NCBI RefSeq assembly: GCF_003011885.1
Contig: NZ_PXXO01000002.1
Span: forward strand, 124,001 to 188,000
Length of the DNA: 64,000 nt
Direction: 5' to 3'
From: Cyanobium usitatum str. Tous
Lineage (GTDB): Bacteria; Cyanobacteriota; Cyanobacteriia; PCC-6307; Cyanobiaceae
A program made the position numbers and the translations under genes. Shown one piece after another: positions 55,181 to 64,000 of this stretch. Below the pieces are notes generated by a model, which did no database searches, was not told where the DNA came from, and saw only the letters and a list, made by a program, of their open reading frames with translations. Position 1 is the stretch's first letter. Every line of letters begins with the position of its first letter.

Positions 55181-56005
55181 CTAGAAGGCTCGCCCCATCG
55201 ACCGCAGGTCTACCCTCTCAACAGCAGGCCGATAACCCAACCAGCGGCTCGCCCCGTCGGCAAAGGCCTCCGCAGATCCACTGACGCAGACCCGGGTGCG
55301 CTCGGCTGGAGTCACCACCTCCACCGCTGCGAGTTCGCCCTCCGGCATGCCGCCCATGCTTGCCAAAAGGGGCCCTAGGCGCCGTACCGCCGATTCAGCT
55401 GGATCAACGAGCCGCACATGGGGTGGCAGCAGGGCCGTGAGCAAGGGGCGCAACATCGGGTAGTGGGTGCAGCCCAGCACCACCGTGTCGACACCCGCAG
55501 CGAGTAGGGGCTCCAGGTATGCCTTGGCTTCCCCTATCAGGGCTGGAGACTGGAGATCACCGGCCTCGATCAAGGGCACGAAGGTGGAACAGCCCACCTC
55601 GAGCACAGAGGTGTGGGGCCGGCAGGCATGGATTGCCCGCCTATAGGCACCGCTGGCGGCTGTAGCGGGAGTTGCCAACACCCCCACGCACTCGCTGTTT
55701 AGGTCGGCAGCAACACTGTCGATCAGGCCCACCACGGGAACGCCGGCCTCTGCCACGGCCACATCAAGAGCGAGGGCATTGGAGGTGTTGCAGGCCATCA
55801 CCAGAACCCCGACCTGTTGGTTGCGCAGCCAGCCCACCACCTCAGCGGCAATGGAGCGAATATCGGCGACGCTGCGCTGGCCGTAGGGAACTCGGGCCGT
55901 ATCCCCGAGATACAGGCAGGAGGAATGGGGATAGCGCTCCTGAAGCCTCCGCAGCACCGTGAGGCCCCCCAAGCCGCTGTCAAATAGCCCCACCAAAGCG
56001 CTCAT
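55181..56005 (-). CDS. murI: Glutamate racemase
   Basis: A 274-residue enzyme making D-glutamate for peptidoglycan. It has GLFDSGLGGLTVLRRL, YLGDTARVPYGQRS, VMACNTSNALAL (Cys72) and VVLGCTHYPML (Cys179), the two catalytic cysteines. ATG 56005 overlaps the stop of the upstream amidase gene (ATGA), tying two cell-wall functions together. Confidence 0.95.
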   Translation of the reverse strand: MSALVGLFDSGLGGLTVLRRLQERYPHSSCLYLGDTARVPYGQRSVADIRSIAAEVVGWLRNQQVGVLVMACNTSNALALDVAVAEAGVPVVGLIDSVAADLNSECVGVLATPATAASGAYRRAIHACRPHTSVLEVGCSTFVPLIEAGDLQSPALIGEAKAYLEPLLAAGVDTVVLGCTHYPMLRPLLTALLPPHVRLVDPAESAVRRLGPLLASMGGMPEGELAAVEVVTPAERTRVCVSGSAEAFADGASRWLGYRPAVERVDLRSMGRAF

Positions 56006-57090
56006 TGCTGACCCTGCAGGGCGTTAAGAATGCCAGCGCTCAGGGCTAAAGCCATGCGACGACGAAAATTGGCATCGGCGAGGCGCCGGGAATCGAGTTC
56101 ACCGGTGACAAAGCCCATCTCAACAAGGGCGGAGGGCATCACCGTGCGGCGGATCACGAAAAAGCGTCCGGTGCGCACGCCGCGATCAGGACTGCCAGGG
56201 GAAATGGCCACCATTTGCTCCTGCAAGGCCGCAGCCAGGCGACGGGAGGGCGATCCCGCACCCTCAAAGAAAAAGGTCTCGATGCCATTCACATCGGGAC
56301 GGGCCATGCTCAAGGCGTTGGCGTGCACGCTCACAAACAGATCGGCACCGCTGCTGTTGGCCAGGGCCACCCGGGGAGGCAGGTCAACGTCCACCTCTGA
56401 GGTGCGTGTCATCAACACCTGGACGCCGCGGGCCTGCAGTAGCCGGGCGATTTGCAGACAAACATCAAGCACTACGTCGGTTTCCCGTAGGCCACCAATG
56501 CCGACGGCACCTGGATCGGGGCCCCCATGGCCAGGGTCGATCACCACCTTGAAGCGGCCCCGGGGCACAACCGGCAAGCCATCGGCGGAGAGGGGCGTAG
56601 CTGCGGTGGGGAAGAAGGTCTGCTGATCGGCGCCAAAGCTGGCAACAGCATCGAGGTCTCCCTCGCCGAGGCCAAGCCCAGCTTGGTTGCCAAGACCCGG
56701 CAACTCCATGCGCCAGCGGTCCCGGGAGGTGCCCACCAGGCGCAGGCCAGAGGGATCGAGCTGGGTACCTGGCGCAAATTCCAGAACCAAGCGGGTTGTG
56801 AAGCTATCTGGACGACCAATCCGTACCTCACGCAAGGCACCACTGCCTCGCACAGTGCGTGTGCGCGATGGGGCACCGGGCAGGTCTACCCAGACCCGGG
56901 GGCCCCTAAAGCCAGTACCAGCCTCAAAAAAGGCCTGGGGGCGTACATCGATACTGGTACGTAACTCCAGCTGACCGCTGCGGGAAACGCGCCAGGCTGC
57001 GAGGGAAGAAGCCCAGGCCGGTAGATCGGCCATCAGCAAAGCAACCGCTGCCAGAGCAGCACTCCAGCGGAATCTGACGGACCAGGGCAT
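56002..57090 (-). CDS. N-acetylmuramoyl-L-alanine amidase with AMIN domain
   Basis: A 362-residue exported cell-wall hydrolase. It has a signal peptide (SAALAAVALLMADLPAWA), an AMIN domain (about 30-150) for targeting, and an Amidase_3 domain with VIDPGHGGPDPGA (zinc His), GLRETDVVLD (Glu), VSVHANAL (His) and MPSALVEMGFVTG (catalytic Glu). It probably splits septal peptidoglycan during division. ATG 57090 was chosen for its signal peptide, 8 bases after nit1. Confidence 0.93.
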   Translation of the reverse strand: MPWSVRFRWSAALAAVALLMADLPAWASSLAAWRVSRSGQLELRTSIDVRPQAFFEAGTGFRGPRVWVDLPGAPSRTRTVRGSGALREVRIGRPDSFTTRLVLEFAPGTQLDPSGLRLVGTSRDRWRMELPGLGNQAGLGLGEGDLDAVASFGADQQTFFPTAATPLSADGLPVVPRGRFKVVIDPGHGGPDPGAVGIGGLRETDVVLDVCLQIARLLQARGVQVLMTRTSEVDVDLPPRVALANSSGADLFVSVHANALSMARPDVNGIETFFFEGAGSPSRRLAAALQEQMVAISPGSPDRGVRTGRFFVIRRTVMPSALVEMGFVTGELDSRRLADANFRRRMALALSAGILNALQGQQ

Positions 57091-57098
57091 CGGGACAG

Positions 57099-57917
57099 TC
57101 AGAACAGGGCCGGCCGGCGGTGCCTCAGGCTGGGCATCTGGGCCCTCACCCTCTGGGCATGGCCCGGATCGATCGGGGCAATGGCAGCGCTGACACTCAC
57201 GCCGGCATCTGCCAGCACCGTGCCCCAAGGGTCGATTACCAAGGCATGGCCGTGGCTCTGCCTGCGTCCGTAGTGCTGGCCCGTCTGGGCGGGGGCGACC
57301 ACGTAGGCAGTGTTTTCAATCGCCCGGGCCTGCAGCAGCACCTGCCAGTGGTCCTTGCCGGTAAAAGCGGTAAATGCTGCGGGCACAAACAAAACATCAG
57401 CCCCTGCCTGGGCTAGGTGGCGATAAAGCTCAGGGAAGCGAACGTCGTAGCAGATCGACAGGCCAATCCTGCCAAGACCGGGCACATCAACTACAGGGGG
57501 CAGGTGGTCTCCGGGCTGCACCGTGGCCGACTCCCGATAGGTGTTGCCGTCGGGTAAGTCGACATCGAAGAGGTGGATTTTGTCGTAGCGAGCCAGCAGC
57601 TGGCCCTCCGTTCCTACTAACTCAGCGCGGTTGAAGGTCTGCCCCGGTTCAGCTGGGACGGGAAAGCCCCCACCTAACAAGGTCACTTGATAGCGGCGCG
57701 CCATCGTGACAAGAAAGCTGCTGCAGCGCTCCGCCAAGAATGGGGCCAGCTCAAGGCGCTGCTCGTCCTCCCCCATGAAAGCGAAGTTTTCGGGGAGCCC
57801 AACCAACTCAGCGCCGCGACGGGCAGCCAGCTCGATCTGCTCTTCCGCTGAAGCGAAATTCGCATCCGGATCCGGGGTGCTGGTGAGTTGCACAGCTGCC
57901 GCCAGAAAACTGCCCAC
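57099..57917 (-). CDS. Nitrilase-family amidohydrolase, Nit1-like
   Basis: A 272-residue carbon-nitrogen hydrolase. The triad is visible: Glu43 in VGLPENF, Lys113 in RYDKIHLFDV and Cys156 in SICYDVRFPELYR. YDKIHLFDVD and ICYDVRFPELYR are the wording of the Nit1/NitA group, which hydrolyses deaminated glutathione. That role is inferred from the family. Start read as GTG 57917. Confidence 0.92.
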   Translation of the reverse strand: MGSFLAAAVQLTSTPDPDANFASAEEQIELAARRGAELVGLPENFAFMGEDEQRLELAPFLAERCSSFLVTMARRYQVTLLGGGFPVPAEPGQTFNRAELVGTEGQLLARYDKIHLFDVDLPDGNTYRESATVQPGDHLPPVVDVPGLGRIGLSICYDVRFPELYRHLAQAGADVLFVPAAFTAFTGKDHWQVLLQARAIENTAYVVAPAQTGQHYGRRQSHGHALVIDPWGTVLADAGVSVSAAIAPIDPGHAQRVRAQMPSLRHRRPALF

Positions 57918-57982
57918 TCACTGCCCCAACCAGTGCGTCAGACTTTAAAGGAAGCGCCAAGAGGCGGTTCGCGCAGCAGGGA

Positions 57983-58738
57983 TCAACTGGCCTTCAGCAC
58001 CCCGGGTTCGGCCTGAAAGGGCACTAGTTGCAGGCTGTCGACAGCTGCGCAGCAAGCAAAATCGGCGTCATGGTTGCCGAGATTGATCAGGCGCTGGCCG
58101 TGACTTGCAGTGCGCAAGCAGGTCTCGGTATCGAGGTGCCACTGCTGCCAGAGAGCAAGGGCCGCCAGCATTTCGTCGTTGCCGAAGCTCACACCGATAT
58201 GGGGAGCCACCGCCATCTCAATCGCCGCAGAAGCAACGGCACCAGCAGCGAGGCTGTCTTCGAGGGAGTAATCACCCTCCCAGCCACTGCCCACGATCCA
58301 GACCCGGCAGCACTCCTGATCAAGCAGACGCCGTGCAACGGCGGTGCGGTTGGGGAGACAGGCCGTCAGCAACAGAGGCACCGACTTAACGGCCGCTAAG
58401 GAGCGGGTGCCATTGGTGGTGCTCATGAATATGCGTTTGCCACCCACCAGCTCGGGGGTTACGGCAAGGGGAGAGTTACCCAGGTCGTAGCCCGCCACCC
58501 TCTGGCCGCCTCGCTCACCGGCACGCAGTCGCTGCTGCGCCGGCCAGGCAGCCGCTGCAGCTTCAAGCTCCTCCAGGCTGGCGAAGGCCTCGATCGCCTC
58601 AGCTCCGTTCTGCAAGGACCAAGCAATCGTGGTCGTTGCCCGTAGAACGTCGATAACTACGGCCGCATCTGGCCCACCCTCCGCCAGGGAACTGACGGGT
58701 GGCACGCATTCAGAGGAGTGGAAGTAGGAAATTTGCAT
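57983..58738 (-). CDS. comB: 2-phosphosulfolactate phosphatase ComB
   Basis: A 251-residue ComB-family protein. It has [45 protein letters not shown], and [17 protein letters not shown], all characteristic. Its known reaction gives sulfolactate in coenzyme M synthesis, which cyanobacteria do not make, so the true substrate or use (for example sulfolactate) is uncertain. It leads the leftward series and is divergent from ubiD. Confidence 0.92.
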   Translation of the reverse strand: MQISYFHSSECVPPVSSLAEGGPDAAVVIDVLRATTTIAWSLQNGAEAIEAFASLEELEAAAAAWPAQQRLRAGERGGQRVAGYDLGNSPLAVTPELVGGKRIFMSTTNGTRSLAAVKSVPLLLTACLPNRTAVARRLLDQECCRVWIVGSGWEGDYSLEDSLAAGAVASAAIEMAVAPHIGVSFGNDEMLAALALWQQWHLDTETCLRTASHGQRLINLGNHDADFACCAAVDSLQLVPFQAEPGVLKAS

Positions 58739-58790
58739 AGCCGCGGCCCCAGTTCAGGTGCGTCACAGTAGTCACCGCTCATAAAAGTCG

Positions 58791-60368
58791 ATGCCGAATA
58801 AGGGAATTAGTCAACGCAGTCGCCGGGATTTGCGCGGCTTCATCGACCTCCTGGAGCAACGGGGTCGGCTGAGGCGCATCACCGCGCCGGTGGATCCAGA
58901 CCTGGAGTTAGCAGCGATTGCCGACCGGGTACTGGCAGCTGGCGGCCCGGCCCTGTTGTTTGAAAATGTGATTGGCTCCACCATGCCGGTGGCCGTGAAC
59001 CTGCTGGGCACCCAAGAGCGGGTGCTGTGGAGCATGGGTATGGAGCAACCAGAGGAACTGGAACGGCTCGGCGAGCGCCTAGCGCTGTTGCAGCAACCTC
59101 GCCCCCCCAAGGGGGTCCGGGAGGCAGTGCGCTTTGGTTCGGTGCTGCTGGATGTGCTCAAGGCCAGGCCCGATCTCGACCTAACCCCCCCTTGCCACCA
59201 GCAGGTGTTTAAGGGCGAGGCAGTGAACCTTGACGCCCTGCCCCTGCTGCGGCCCTGGCCCGGCGATGGCGGCCGCATCATCACCCTGGGCCTGGTGATC
59301 ACCAAGGATCCAGAAACTGGCACACCCAATGTGGGCGTGTACCGGCTGCAACAACAGTCGGCGAACTCAATGACCGTGCACTGGCTGAGCGTGCGCGGTG
59401 GCGCCCGCCACCTGCGCAAGGCGGCGGCGATGGGCAAAAAACTTGAAATCGCCATTGCCATCGGCGTGCATCCGCTGCTGGTGATGGCGGCCGCCACGCC
59501 GATCCCGGTGCAGTTGAGCGAGTGGCTATTTGCTGGCATCTACGCCGGAGAGGGCGTCCGGCTCGCTCGGTGCAAAACAGTGAATTTGGAGGTGCCGAGC
59601 CACAGTGAGGTGGTGCTGGAAGGCACTATCACCCCTGGCTCTGAGCTGGCTGACGGACCATTTGGCGACCACATGGGCTTCTACGGCGGCGTCGAAGATT
59701 CGCCCCTCGTCCAGATCCAGTGCGTCACCCAGCGACGTGATCCGGTGTACTTCACCACCTTCAGTGGCCGGCCCCCCAAGGAAGACGCCATGTTGGCGAT
59801 CGCCCTAAACCGCATCTACACGCCGATCCTGCGCCAGCAGATCCCTGAAATCGTCGATTTCTTTCTGCCGATGGAGGGGCTCAGCTACAAACTGGCAGTA
59901 ATTGCCATCGATAAGGCCTATCCAGGCCAAGCCAAGCGGGCGGCGATGGCCTTCTGGAGCGCCCTGCCCCAGTTCACTTACACCAAATTTGTGGTGGTGG
60001 TGGATAAAAGCATCAACATCCGCGACCCGCGCCAAGTGATCTGGGCGATCAGTGCCCAAGTGGATCCGCAGCGGGATTTGTTTGTGCTCGAGGACACCCC
60101 CTTTGACAGCCTTGATTTCGCCAGCGAGCGCCTGGGCTTGGGCGGCAGGCTGGCGATCGATGCCACCACCAAGATCGGTCCAGAGAAGCGCCACCCCTGG
60201 GGCGAACCGCTTAGCCGTCCTGCCGAGCTGGAGTCCAGGCTCGATGCCCGTTGGGCCGAGCTTGGCTTGGCAGATATCGGCAACGACGAGCCAGATCCAG
60301 CCCTATTTGGTTACACCCTGGAGCATGTGCTGGAGCGGCTGGCGGGGCGGGCAACGGCTAAGGCGTGA
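58791..60368 (+). CDS. UbiD-family decarboxylase
   Basis: A 525-residue prenylated-FMN-dependent decarboxylase. Features include DLRGFIDLLEQRGRLRRI at the N-terminus, PALLFENVIGS, NVGVYRLQQQ, EIAIAIGVHPLLVMAA, DGPFGDHMGFYG and the catalytic region VEDSPLVQIQCVTQR. It probably acts in plastoquinone ring formation (hydroxybenzoate decarboxylation), by family inference. Its TGA overlaps the next ATG. Confidence 0.9.
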   Translation: MPNKGISQRSRRDLRGFIDLLEQRGRLRRITAPVDPDLELAAIADRVLAAGGPALLFENVIGSTMPVAVNLLGTQERVLWSMGMEQPEELERLGERLALLQQPRPPKGVREAVRFGSVLLDVLKARPDLDLTPPCHQQVFKGEAVNLDALPLLRPWPGDGGRIITLGLVITKDPETGTPNVGVYRLQQQSANSMTVHWLSVRGGARHLRKAAAMGKKLEIAIAIGVHPLLVMAAATPIPVQLSEWLFAGIYAGEGVRLARCKTVNLEVPSHSEVVLEGTITPGSELADGPFGDHMGFYGGVEDSPLVQIQCVTQRRDPVYFTTFSGRPPKEDAMLAIALNRIYTPILRQQIPEIVDFFLPMEGLSYKLAVIAIDKAYPGQAKRAAMAFWSALPQFTYTKFVVVVDKSINIRDPRQVIWAISAQVDPQRDLFVLEDTPFDSLDFASERLGLGGRLAIDATTKIGPEKRHPWGEPLSRPAELESRLDARWAELGLADIGNDEPDPALFGYTLEHVLERLAGRATAKA

Positions 60369-60853
60369 TGCTTTCTCGCCAGGCCAGCCATGCTCTTAAG
60401 GCCCTGTTGGAGCTGGCAGCAAGGCCCTTGGAGTGGCAGTCAACCCACTCGCTGGCCAGGACCCATGAGCTACCCGAACCCATGCTGGAACAGCTGCTCC
60501 TGCGCCTACGCCGAGCCGGGCTGCTGGATGCGAGGCGGGGTCGGGTGGGCGGCTACCGACTCACCAGGCCTGCGCGGGACATTTCAATGGAGCAGATTTT
60601 CGCAGGGCTGGGCGAAGCTTTATTAGTCGGCGAAGCCTTGAGAGTTGGCGAGGCTCCGCAAGAAAGTGCAAATCGGTCCGCACCGCCGGAGCCCGCCAGC
60701 TCACCAGCCGATCAAGTGACCAATGCATTGCAGCTACGGCTAGAGCGGGTCCGGCAGAAGGCGCTGGCGGAACTCAGTCTCGAAGACCTGCTGTTCGACC
60801 TGCGCAGCGCCGTGGCCGGATCCGATGGCGAGGGTGGGGTGATGCTTGGTTAA
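60368..60853 (+). CDS. Rrf2-family transcription regulator without cysteine cluster
   Basis: A 161-residue protein with the Rrf2 winged helix: MLSRQASHALKALLELA, SLARTHELPEPMLEQLLLRL and RRGRVGGYRLTRPA. Iron-sulfur Rrf2 proteins carry three cysteines after the wing; none occur here, and the middle is a VGEALRVGEAP repeat-like stretch. It may therefore regulate without a cluster or bind another ligand. It overlaps ubiD by a TGATG and precedes thiD. Confidence 0.82.
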   Translation: MLSRQASHALKALLELAARPLEWQSTHSLARTHELPEPMLEQLLLRLRRAGLLDARRGRVGGYRLTRPARDISMEQIFAGLGEALLVGEALRVGEAPQESANRSAPPEPASSPADQVTNALQLRLERVRQKALAELSLEDLLFDLRSAVAGSDGEGGVMLG

Positions 60854-60892
60854 GCCATGGGCCTCCTCACCGTTCATTGCTGGAGCAAGCCG

Positions 60893-61717
60893 ATGACTCC
60901 CGCCATCGCTATGACAATCGGGGGCAGTGATTCCAGCGGCGGCGCCGGCATCCAGGCCGACCTCAAGACCTTCACGAGCATGAAGGTGTACGGCTGCTCG
61001 GCCATCAGCTGCGTCACCGCCCAGAACACCAAAGGTGTCAGCCGCGTGGACGCTCTGTCGCCAGAGGCCCTGAGCGCCCAAATCAGCGCGGTGCTCACAG
61101 ACCTGCCGGTAGCGGCCCTTAAAACCGGCATGTTGCTCAACGTCGGCCTAATTGAGGCCACTGCTGCCGCCCTGGCAGCGCTGACGATCCCGAAGTTGAT
61201 CGATCCGGTGATGGTGTCGCGGGCAGGTTCAGTGCTGCTTGAACCCAGCGCCATCGCTGCCTACCGGCTGCTGCTACCCCAAGCCGAGCTGCTCACCCCC
61301 AACCTGCATGAAGCCCAGCTGCTCAGCGGAGTGACGATCGAGGCGGCTACCGATCTGGAGGGGGCGGTTGAGCAAGCGGCACAGAGGCTGCTGGAGCTGG
61401 GATCAGCAGCGGTGCTGGTCAAGGGCGGCGGCCGGCCAGAGCTGCGCGGCCGCGACTACCTGCTGCAGCGCCATGCCCCTGGCCAGTGGCTCAGCCACGC
61501 GCCAATCAGCACCACCCACACCCATGGCAGTGGCTGCACATTGGGGGCCGCGATCACCGCCCAGCGGGCCCTCGGGCTATCCCTTCAGGAGGCCGTGATC
61601 GAGGCCAAGCGCTACGTGGAAGGCGGCTTGCGCTCCGCCCTCGCCATTGGCGCTGGTCACGGTCCTCTATGCCACTGGCACGCCTATGGATCAGTCGGGC
61701 AGCGGCGCGCTCCATAG
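60893..61717 (+). CDS. thiD: Hydroxymethylpyrimidine (phosphate) kinase
   Basis: A 274-residue kinase of thiamine synthesis. It has [72 protein letters not shown] and [13 protein letters not shown] (anion hole with Asp replaced region), typical ribokinase-family motifs. ATG 60893 was preferred over an upstream ATG. It lies 26 bases before aroA. Confidence 0.94.
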   Translation: MTPAIAMTIGGSDSSGGAGIQADLKTFTSMKVYGCSAISCVTAQNTKGVSRVDALSPEALSAQISAVLTDLPVAALKTGMLLNVGLIEATAAALAALTIPKLIDPVMVSRAGSVLLEPSAIAAYRLLLPQAELLTPNLHEAQLLSGVTIEAATDLEGAVEQAAQRLLELGSAAVLVKGGGRPELRGRDYLLQRHAPGQWLSHAPISTTHTHGSGCTLGAAITAQRALGLSLQEAVIEAKRYVEGGLRSALAIGAGHGPLCHWHAYGSVGQRRAP

Positions 61718-61743
61718 GATCGGCCAACTGCCGTCACTGCTTC

Positions 61744-63078
61744 GTGGCCCATTCCGCCGCTAATTCCGCCCCGCTCAGCCTGCCTGGCGGCGGCACTCTG
61801 GTGGGAACCGTGCAGGTACCCGGGGATAAATCAATCTCCCACCGAGCCCTTTTGTTTGGGGCTATCGCCGAAGGAGAAACCCGCATCGAGGGCTTGCTCC
61901 CAGCGGAGGACCCGCTTAGTACGGCTGCCTGCCTGCGGGCCATGGGCGTGGAGGTATCGCCGATTCAGGCCGGCCAGCCAGTGACCGTGCAAGGCGCTGG
62001 CCTTGATGGCTTCCAAGAACCAGGCGATGTGCTCGATTGCGGCAACTCGGGCACCACCATGCGGCTGATGCTGGGGCTGCTGGCAGGCCGGGTTGGCCGC
62101 CACTTCGTGCTCACTGGTGATGGCTCCCTAAGAGGCAGGCCGATGCGGCGGGTCGGAGCTCCCCTGGCCCAAATGGGTGCCCAGATCGGTGGCCGCGGGG
62201 ACGGCAACTTCGCACCGTTAGCGGTGCAGGGCCAGCCCCTGCGCGGCACAACCATTCACACCCCGGTGGCCTCAGCCCAGGTGAAGAGCGCCATCCTGCT
62301 TGCCGCCCTCACCGCTGAAGGTCCCACCACCGTGATCGAGCCGGCCCAGAGCCGCGATCACAGCGAGCGAATGCTGCGGTCCTTCGGCGCCGAGTTGTCT
62401 GTGGGCGGTGCGGGCAACACGGTGGTGACCCTGATCCCGGGGCAAACGCTCAGAGGTCAAGCGGTGGTGGTGCCAGGTGACATCAGCTCCGCCGCCTTCT
62501 GGCTGGTGGCAGGTGCCATCACCCCAGGCGCTGAGATCACAGTGCAGAACGTGGGGCTCAACCCCAGCCGCACCGGCATCCTCGAGGTGCTGGAGCAGAT
62601 GGGCGCCCAAATAAGCGTGCTCAACCGCCGGGATGTGGCCGGAGAGCCGGTGGGAGACCTGCGGGTTTGCCACGGCCCGCTGCAAGCCTTTGATATTGGT
62701 GGCGAACTGATCCCCCGGCTCGTGGATGAAATCCCAGTGCTGGCTGTAGCCGCCTGCTGCGCCGAGGGCATCAGCCGCATTCGTGACGCCGAAGAGCTGC
62801 GGGTCAAGGAAACAGACCGCCTCGCGGTCATGGCAAGACAGCTCGGTGCGATGGGCGGCCGCATCGAGGAATTCGCAGACGGCATGACTATCAATGGCTG
62901 CACCGAACTGCACGGCGCAGAGGTTGACAGTGAAACCGACCACCGGGTTGCCATGAGTCTGGCGGTGGCGGCCGGCATCGCCCGGGGTGACACCCTGCTG
63001 CACCGGCCGGAAGCGGCAGCCGTCTCCTATCCGGGCTTCTGGGACGACCTAACCCGCCTCAAGCAGCAGGCAGGTTGA
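61744..63078 (+). CDS. aroA: 3-phosphoshikimate 1-carboxyvinyltransferase (EPSP synthase)
   Basis: A 444-residue EPSP synthase of the shikimate pathway. It has [65 protein letters not shown] and [12 protein letters not shown] chose GTG 61744, which gives the short N-terminus usual before VPGDKS; an ATG at 61669 would overlap thiD. The [12 protein letters not shown] and RDHSERML wording is of the class II-like group, while the GNSGT glycine is retained. Confidence 0.94.
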   Translation: MAHSAANSAPLSLPGGGTLVGTVQVPGDKSISHRALLFGAIAEGETRIEGLLPAEDPLSTAACLRAMGVEVSPIQAGQPVTVQGAGLDGFQEPGDVLDCGNSGTTMRLMLGLLAGRVGRHFVLTGDGSLRGRPMRRVGAPLAQMGAQIGGRGDGNFAPLAVQGQPLRGTTIHTPVASAQVKSAILLAALTAEGPTTVIEPAQSRDHSERMLRSFGAELSVGGAGNTVVTLIPGQTLRGQAVVVPGDISSAAFWLVAGAITPGAEITVQNVGLNPSRTGILEVLEQMGAQISVLNRRDVAGEPVGDLRVCHGPLQAFDIGGELIPRLVDEIPVLAVAACCAEGISRIRDAEELRVKETDRLAVMARQLGAMGGRIEEFADGMTINGCTELHGAEVDSETDHRVAMSLAVAAGIARGDTLLHRPEAAAVSYPGFWDDLTRLKQQAG

Positions 63079-63122
63079 TAGGTAGTCCACGTAGATTCCC
63101 GGCGAGTCGTTATCGCCTGCCC

Positions 63123-64000
63123 ATGCTCGCCGTTGCCGTATTGGCCGCAGGGAAGGGCACCCGCATGAAGAGCGCCCTACCCAAGGTGCTCCAGCCCCTA
63201 GCCGGCGCCACCCTGGTGGAGCGGGTACTGGCGAGTTGCGAGCAGCTTCAGCCAGAGCGGCGCCTGCTGATCGTTGGCCACCAGGCCGAGCGGGTGGAGC
63301 AGCAGCTGCAGGGCCTAAGCGACCTGGAATTCGTGCTGCAGCAGCCCCAGAACGGCACTGGTCACGCCGTGCAGCAACTGCTCGAACCGCTAAATAACTT
63401 CAGCGGCGATCTGTTGGTGCTCAATGGCGACGTGCCGTTGCTACGCCCCCAAACCCTTGCGGCCCTGCTGGAGCAACACCGCAGCAGTGGCGCTGCCGTG
63501 ACCCTGCTCACGGCCAGGCTGGACGATCCCAGTGGCTACGGGCGAGTATTTGCCGATGCCAACGGCTCCGTCAGCACGATCGTTGAGCACCGCGACTGCA
63601 GCGACCAGCAGCGTCTCAACCACCTAACCAACGCCGGTATCTACTGCTTCAACTGGGCCAAGTTGGCCGAGGTGCTGCCCAAGCTCACCACCGACAACGA
63701 CCAAGGCGAGCTCTACCTCACCGATACGGTGGCCCTGCTCCAGCCGGCCATGCACCGAGAGGTCGCTGATGCTGACGAAATCGCCGGTATCAACGACCGG
63801 CTTCAGCTCAGCCAATGCGAGACGGCTCTGCAGGAGCGGCTAAAGCGCCACTGGATGGCTGAGGGTGTGAGTTTTGTGGATCCAGCTAGCTGCACCCTTA
63901 GCGAAGACTGCCGCTTTGGTCAGGATGTTGTTGTTGAACCCCAGTGCCATTTTCGCGGCAGCAGCTCCATCGGCGATGGCTGCCGCATCGGGCCTGGCTG
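63123..64000 (+). CDS. glmU: Bifunctional UDP-GlcNAc pyrophosphorylase GlmU, cut off by window edge
   Basis: The first 292 codons of GlmU, which makes UDP-N-acetylglucosamine. The uridyltransferase domain has [69 protein letters not shown] and ELYLTDTV. The left-handed beta-helix domain begins near [14 protein letters not shown] and continues beyond the window. ATG 63123 is clear, and it follows aroA by 44 bases. Confidence 0.94.
   Translation, partial: MLAVAVLAAGKGTRMKSALPKVLQPLAGATLVERVLASCEQLQPERRLLIVGHQAERVEQQLQGLSDLEFVLQQPQNGTGHAVQQLLEPLNNFSGDLLVLNGDVPLLRPQTLAALLEQHRSSGAAVTLLTARLDDPSGYGRVFADANGSVSTIVEHRDCSDQQRLNHLTNAGIYCFNWAKLAEVLPKLTTDNDQGELYLTDTVALLQPAMHREVADADEIAGINDRLQLSQCETALQERLKRHWMAEGVSFVDPASCTLSEDCRFGQDVVVEPQCHFRGSSSIGDGCRIGPG

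Overview
This window comes from the chromosome of a phycobilisome-containing picocyanobacterium of the Synechococcus/Cyanobium kind. Support for this is the allophycocyanin-like ApcF subunit, Psb28, a PAM68-like photosystem II assembly factor, GUN4, a lumenal pentapeptide protein, ComB, DUF1816, DUF3082, DUF3288 and DUF1350 proteins, an NtcA-type promoter before glnA, and very tight GC-rich gene packing. No rRNA, insertion sequence, prophage or CRISPR array is visible. Every gap between genes is under about 200 bases.

Layout. 1-9650: a cut-off PLP decarboxylase, tadA, a class V aminotransferase, apcF, glnA, a methyltransferase, several small unknowns, an anti-sigma kinase-like ATPase, gun4, mnmH and psb28. 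9622-17722: two tandem AI-2E-family membrane proteins converge on a long leftward series: rsmA, ispE, a DUF3082 protein, a 31-residue membrane peptide, pdhB, secD, secF and a small membrane protein. 17746-21856: a small exported protein, yraN, a pentapeptide protein, a GDT1-type cation exporter and an NAD-type gap. 21868-24813: an SOS-type umuD-umuC pair behind a LexA-box-like site, a probably damaged carboxyl-methyltransferase-like gene and a cysteine-rich exported protein. 24879-34703: dnaG, an EamA transporter, ruvA, rpsO, PAM68, an AT-rich PAP2 phosphatase gene and an unsplit dnaE. 34817-43770: gatA, a DUF1816 protein, a TrmH-family methyltransferase with a long RGE-rich tail, mini-RNase III, a STAS protein, carA, trpD, a DUF3288 protein and an ABC exporter half. 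43862-48413: msrA with small unknowns, tRNA-Pro(GGG) with a strong terminator, a frameshifted gene, a DEDDh exonuclease, prxQ and a DUF1350 hydrolase. 48491-53440: a FIST sensor overlapping a GGDEF-EAL protein, then acs with a 14-bp tandem array just upstream. 53509-64000: a HAD phosphatase, a leftward comB-nit1-amidase-murI-sds series, then a rightward ubiD-rrf2-thiD-aroA-glmU series that runs off the end.

Most genes are housekeeping: nitrogen assimilation, the translation and tRNA modification set, replication, Sec export, isoprenoid and quinone synthesis, cell-wall synthesis and photosystem assembly. The features most worth a second look are the FIST plus GGDEF-EAL pair, the SOS mutagenesis pair whose UmuD has no visible cleavage site, two apparently damaged genes (45900-46216 and about 23958-24511), the tandem array before acs, the AT-rich PAP2 insert, and the NtcA promoter of glnA. 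I found no clearly new multi-gene system. Gene identities come from recognising motifs by eye, without database searches.
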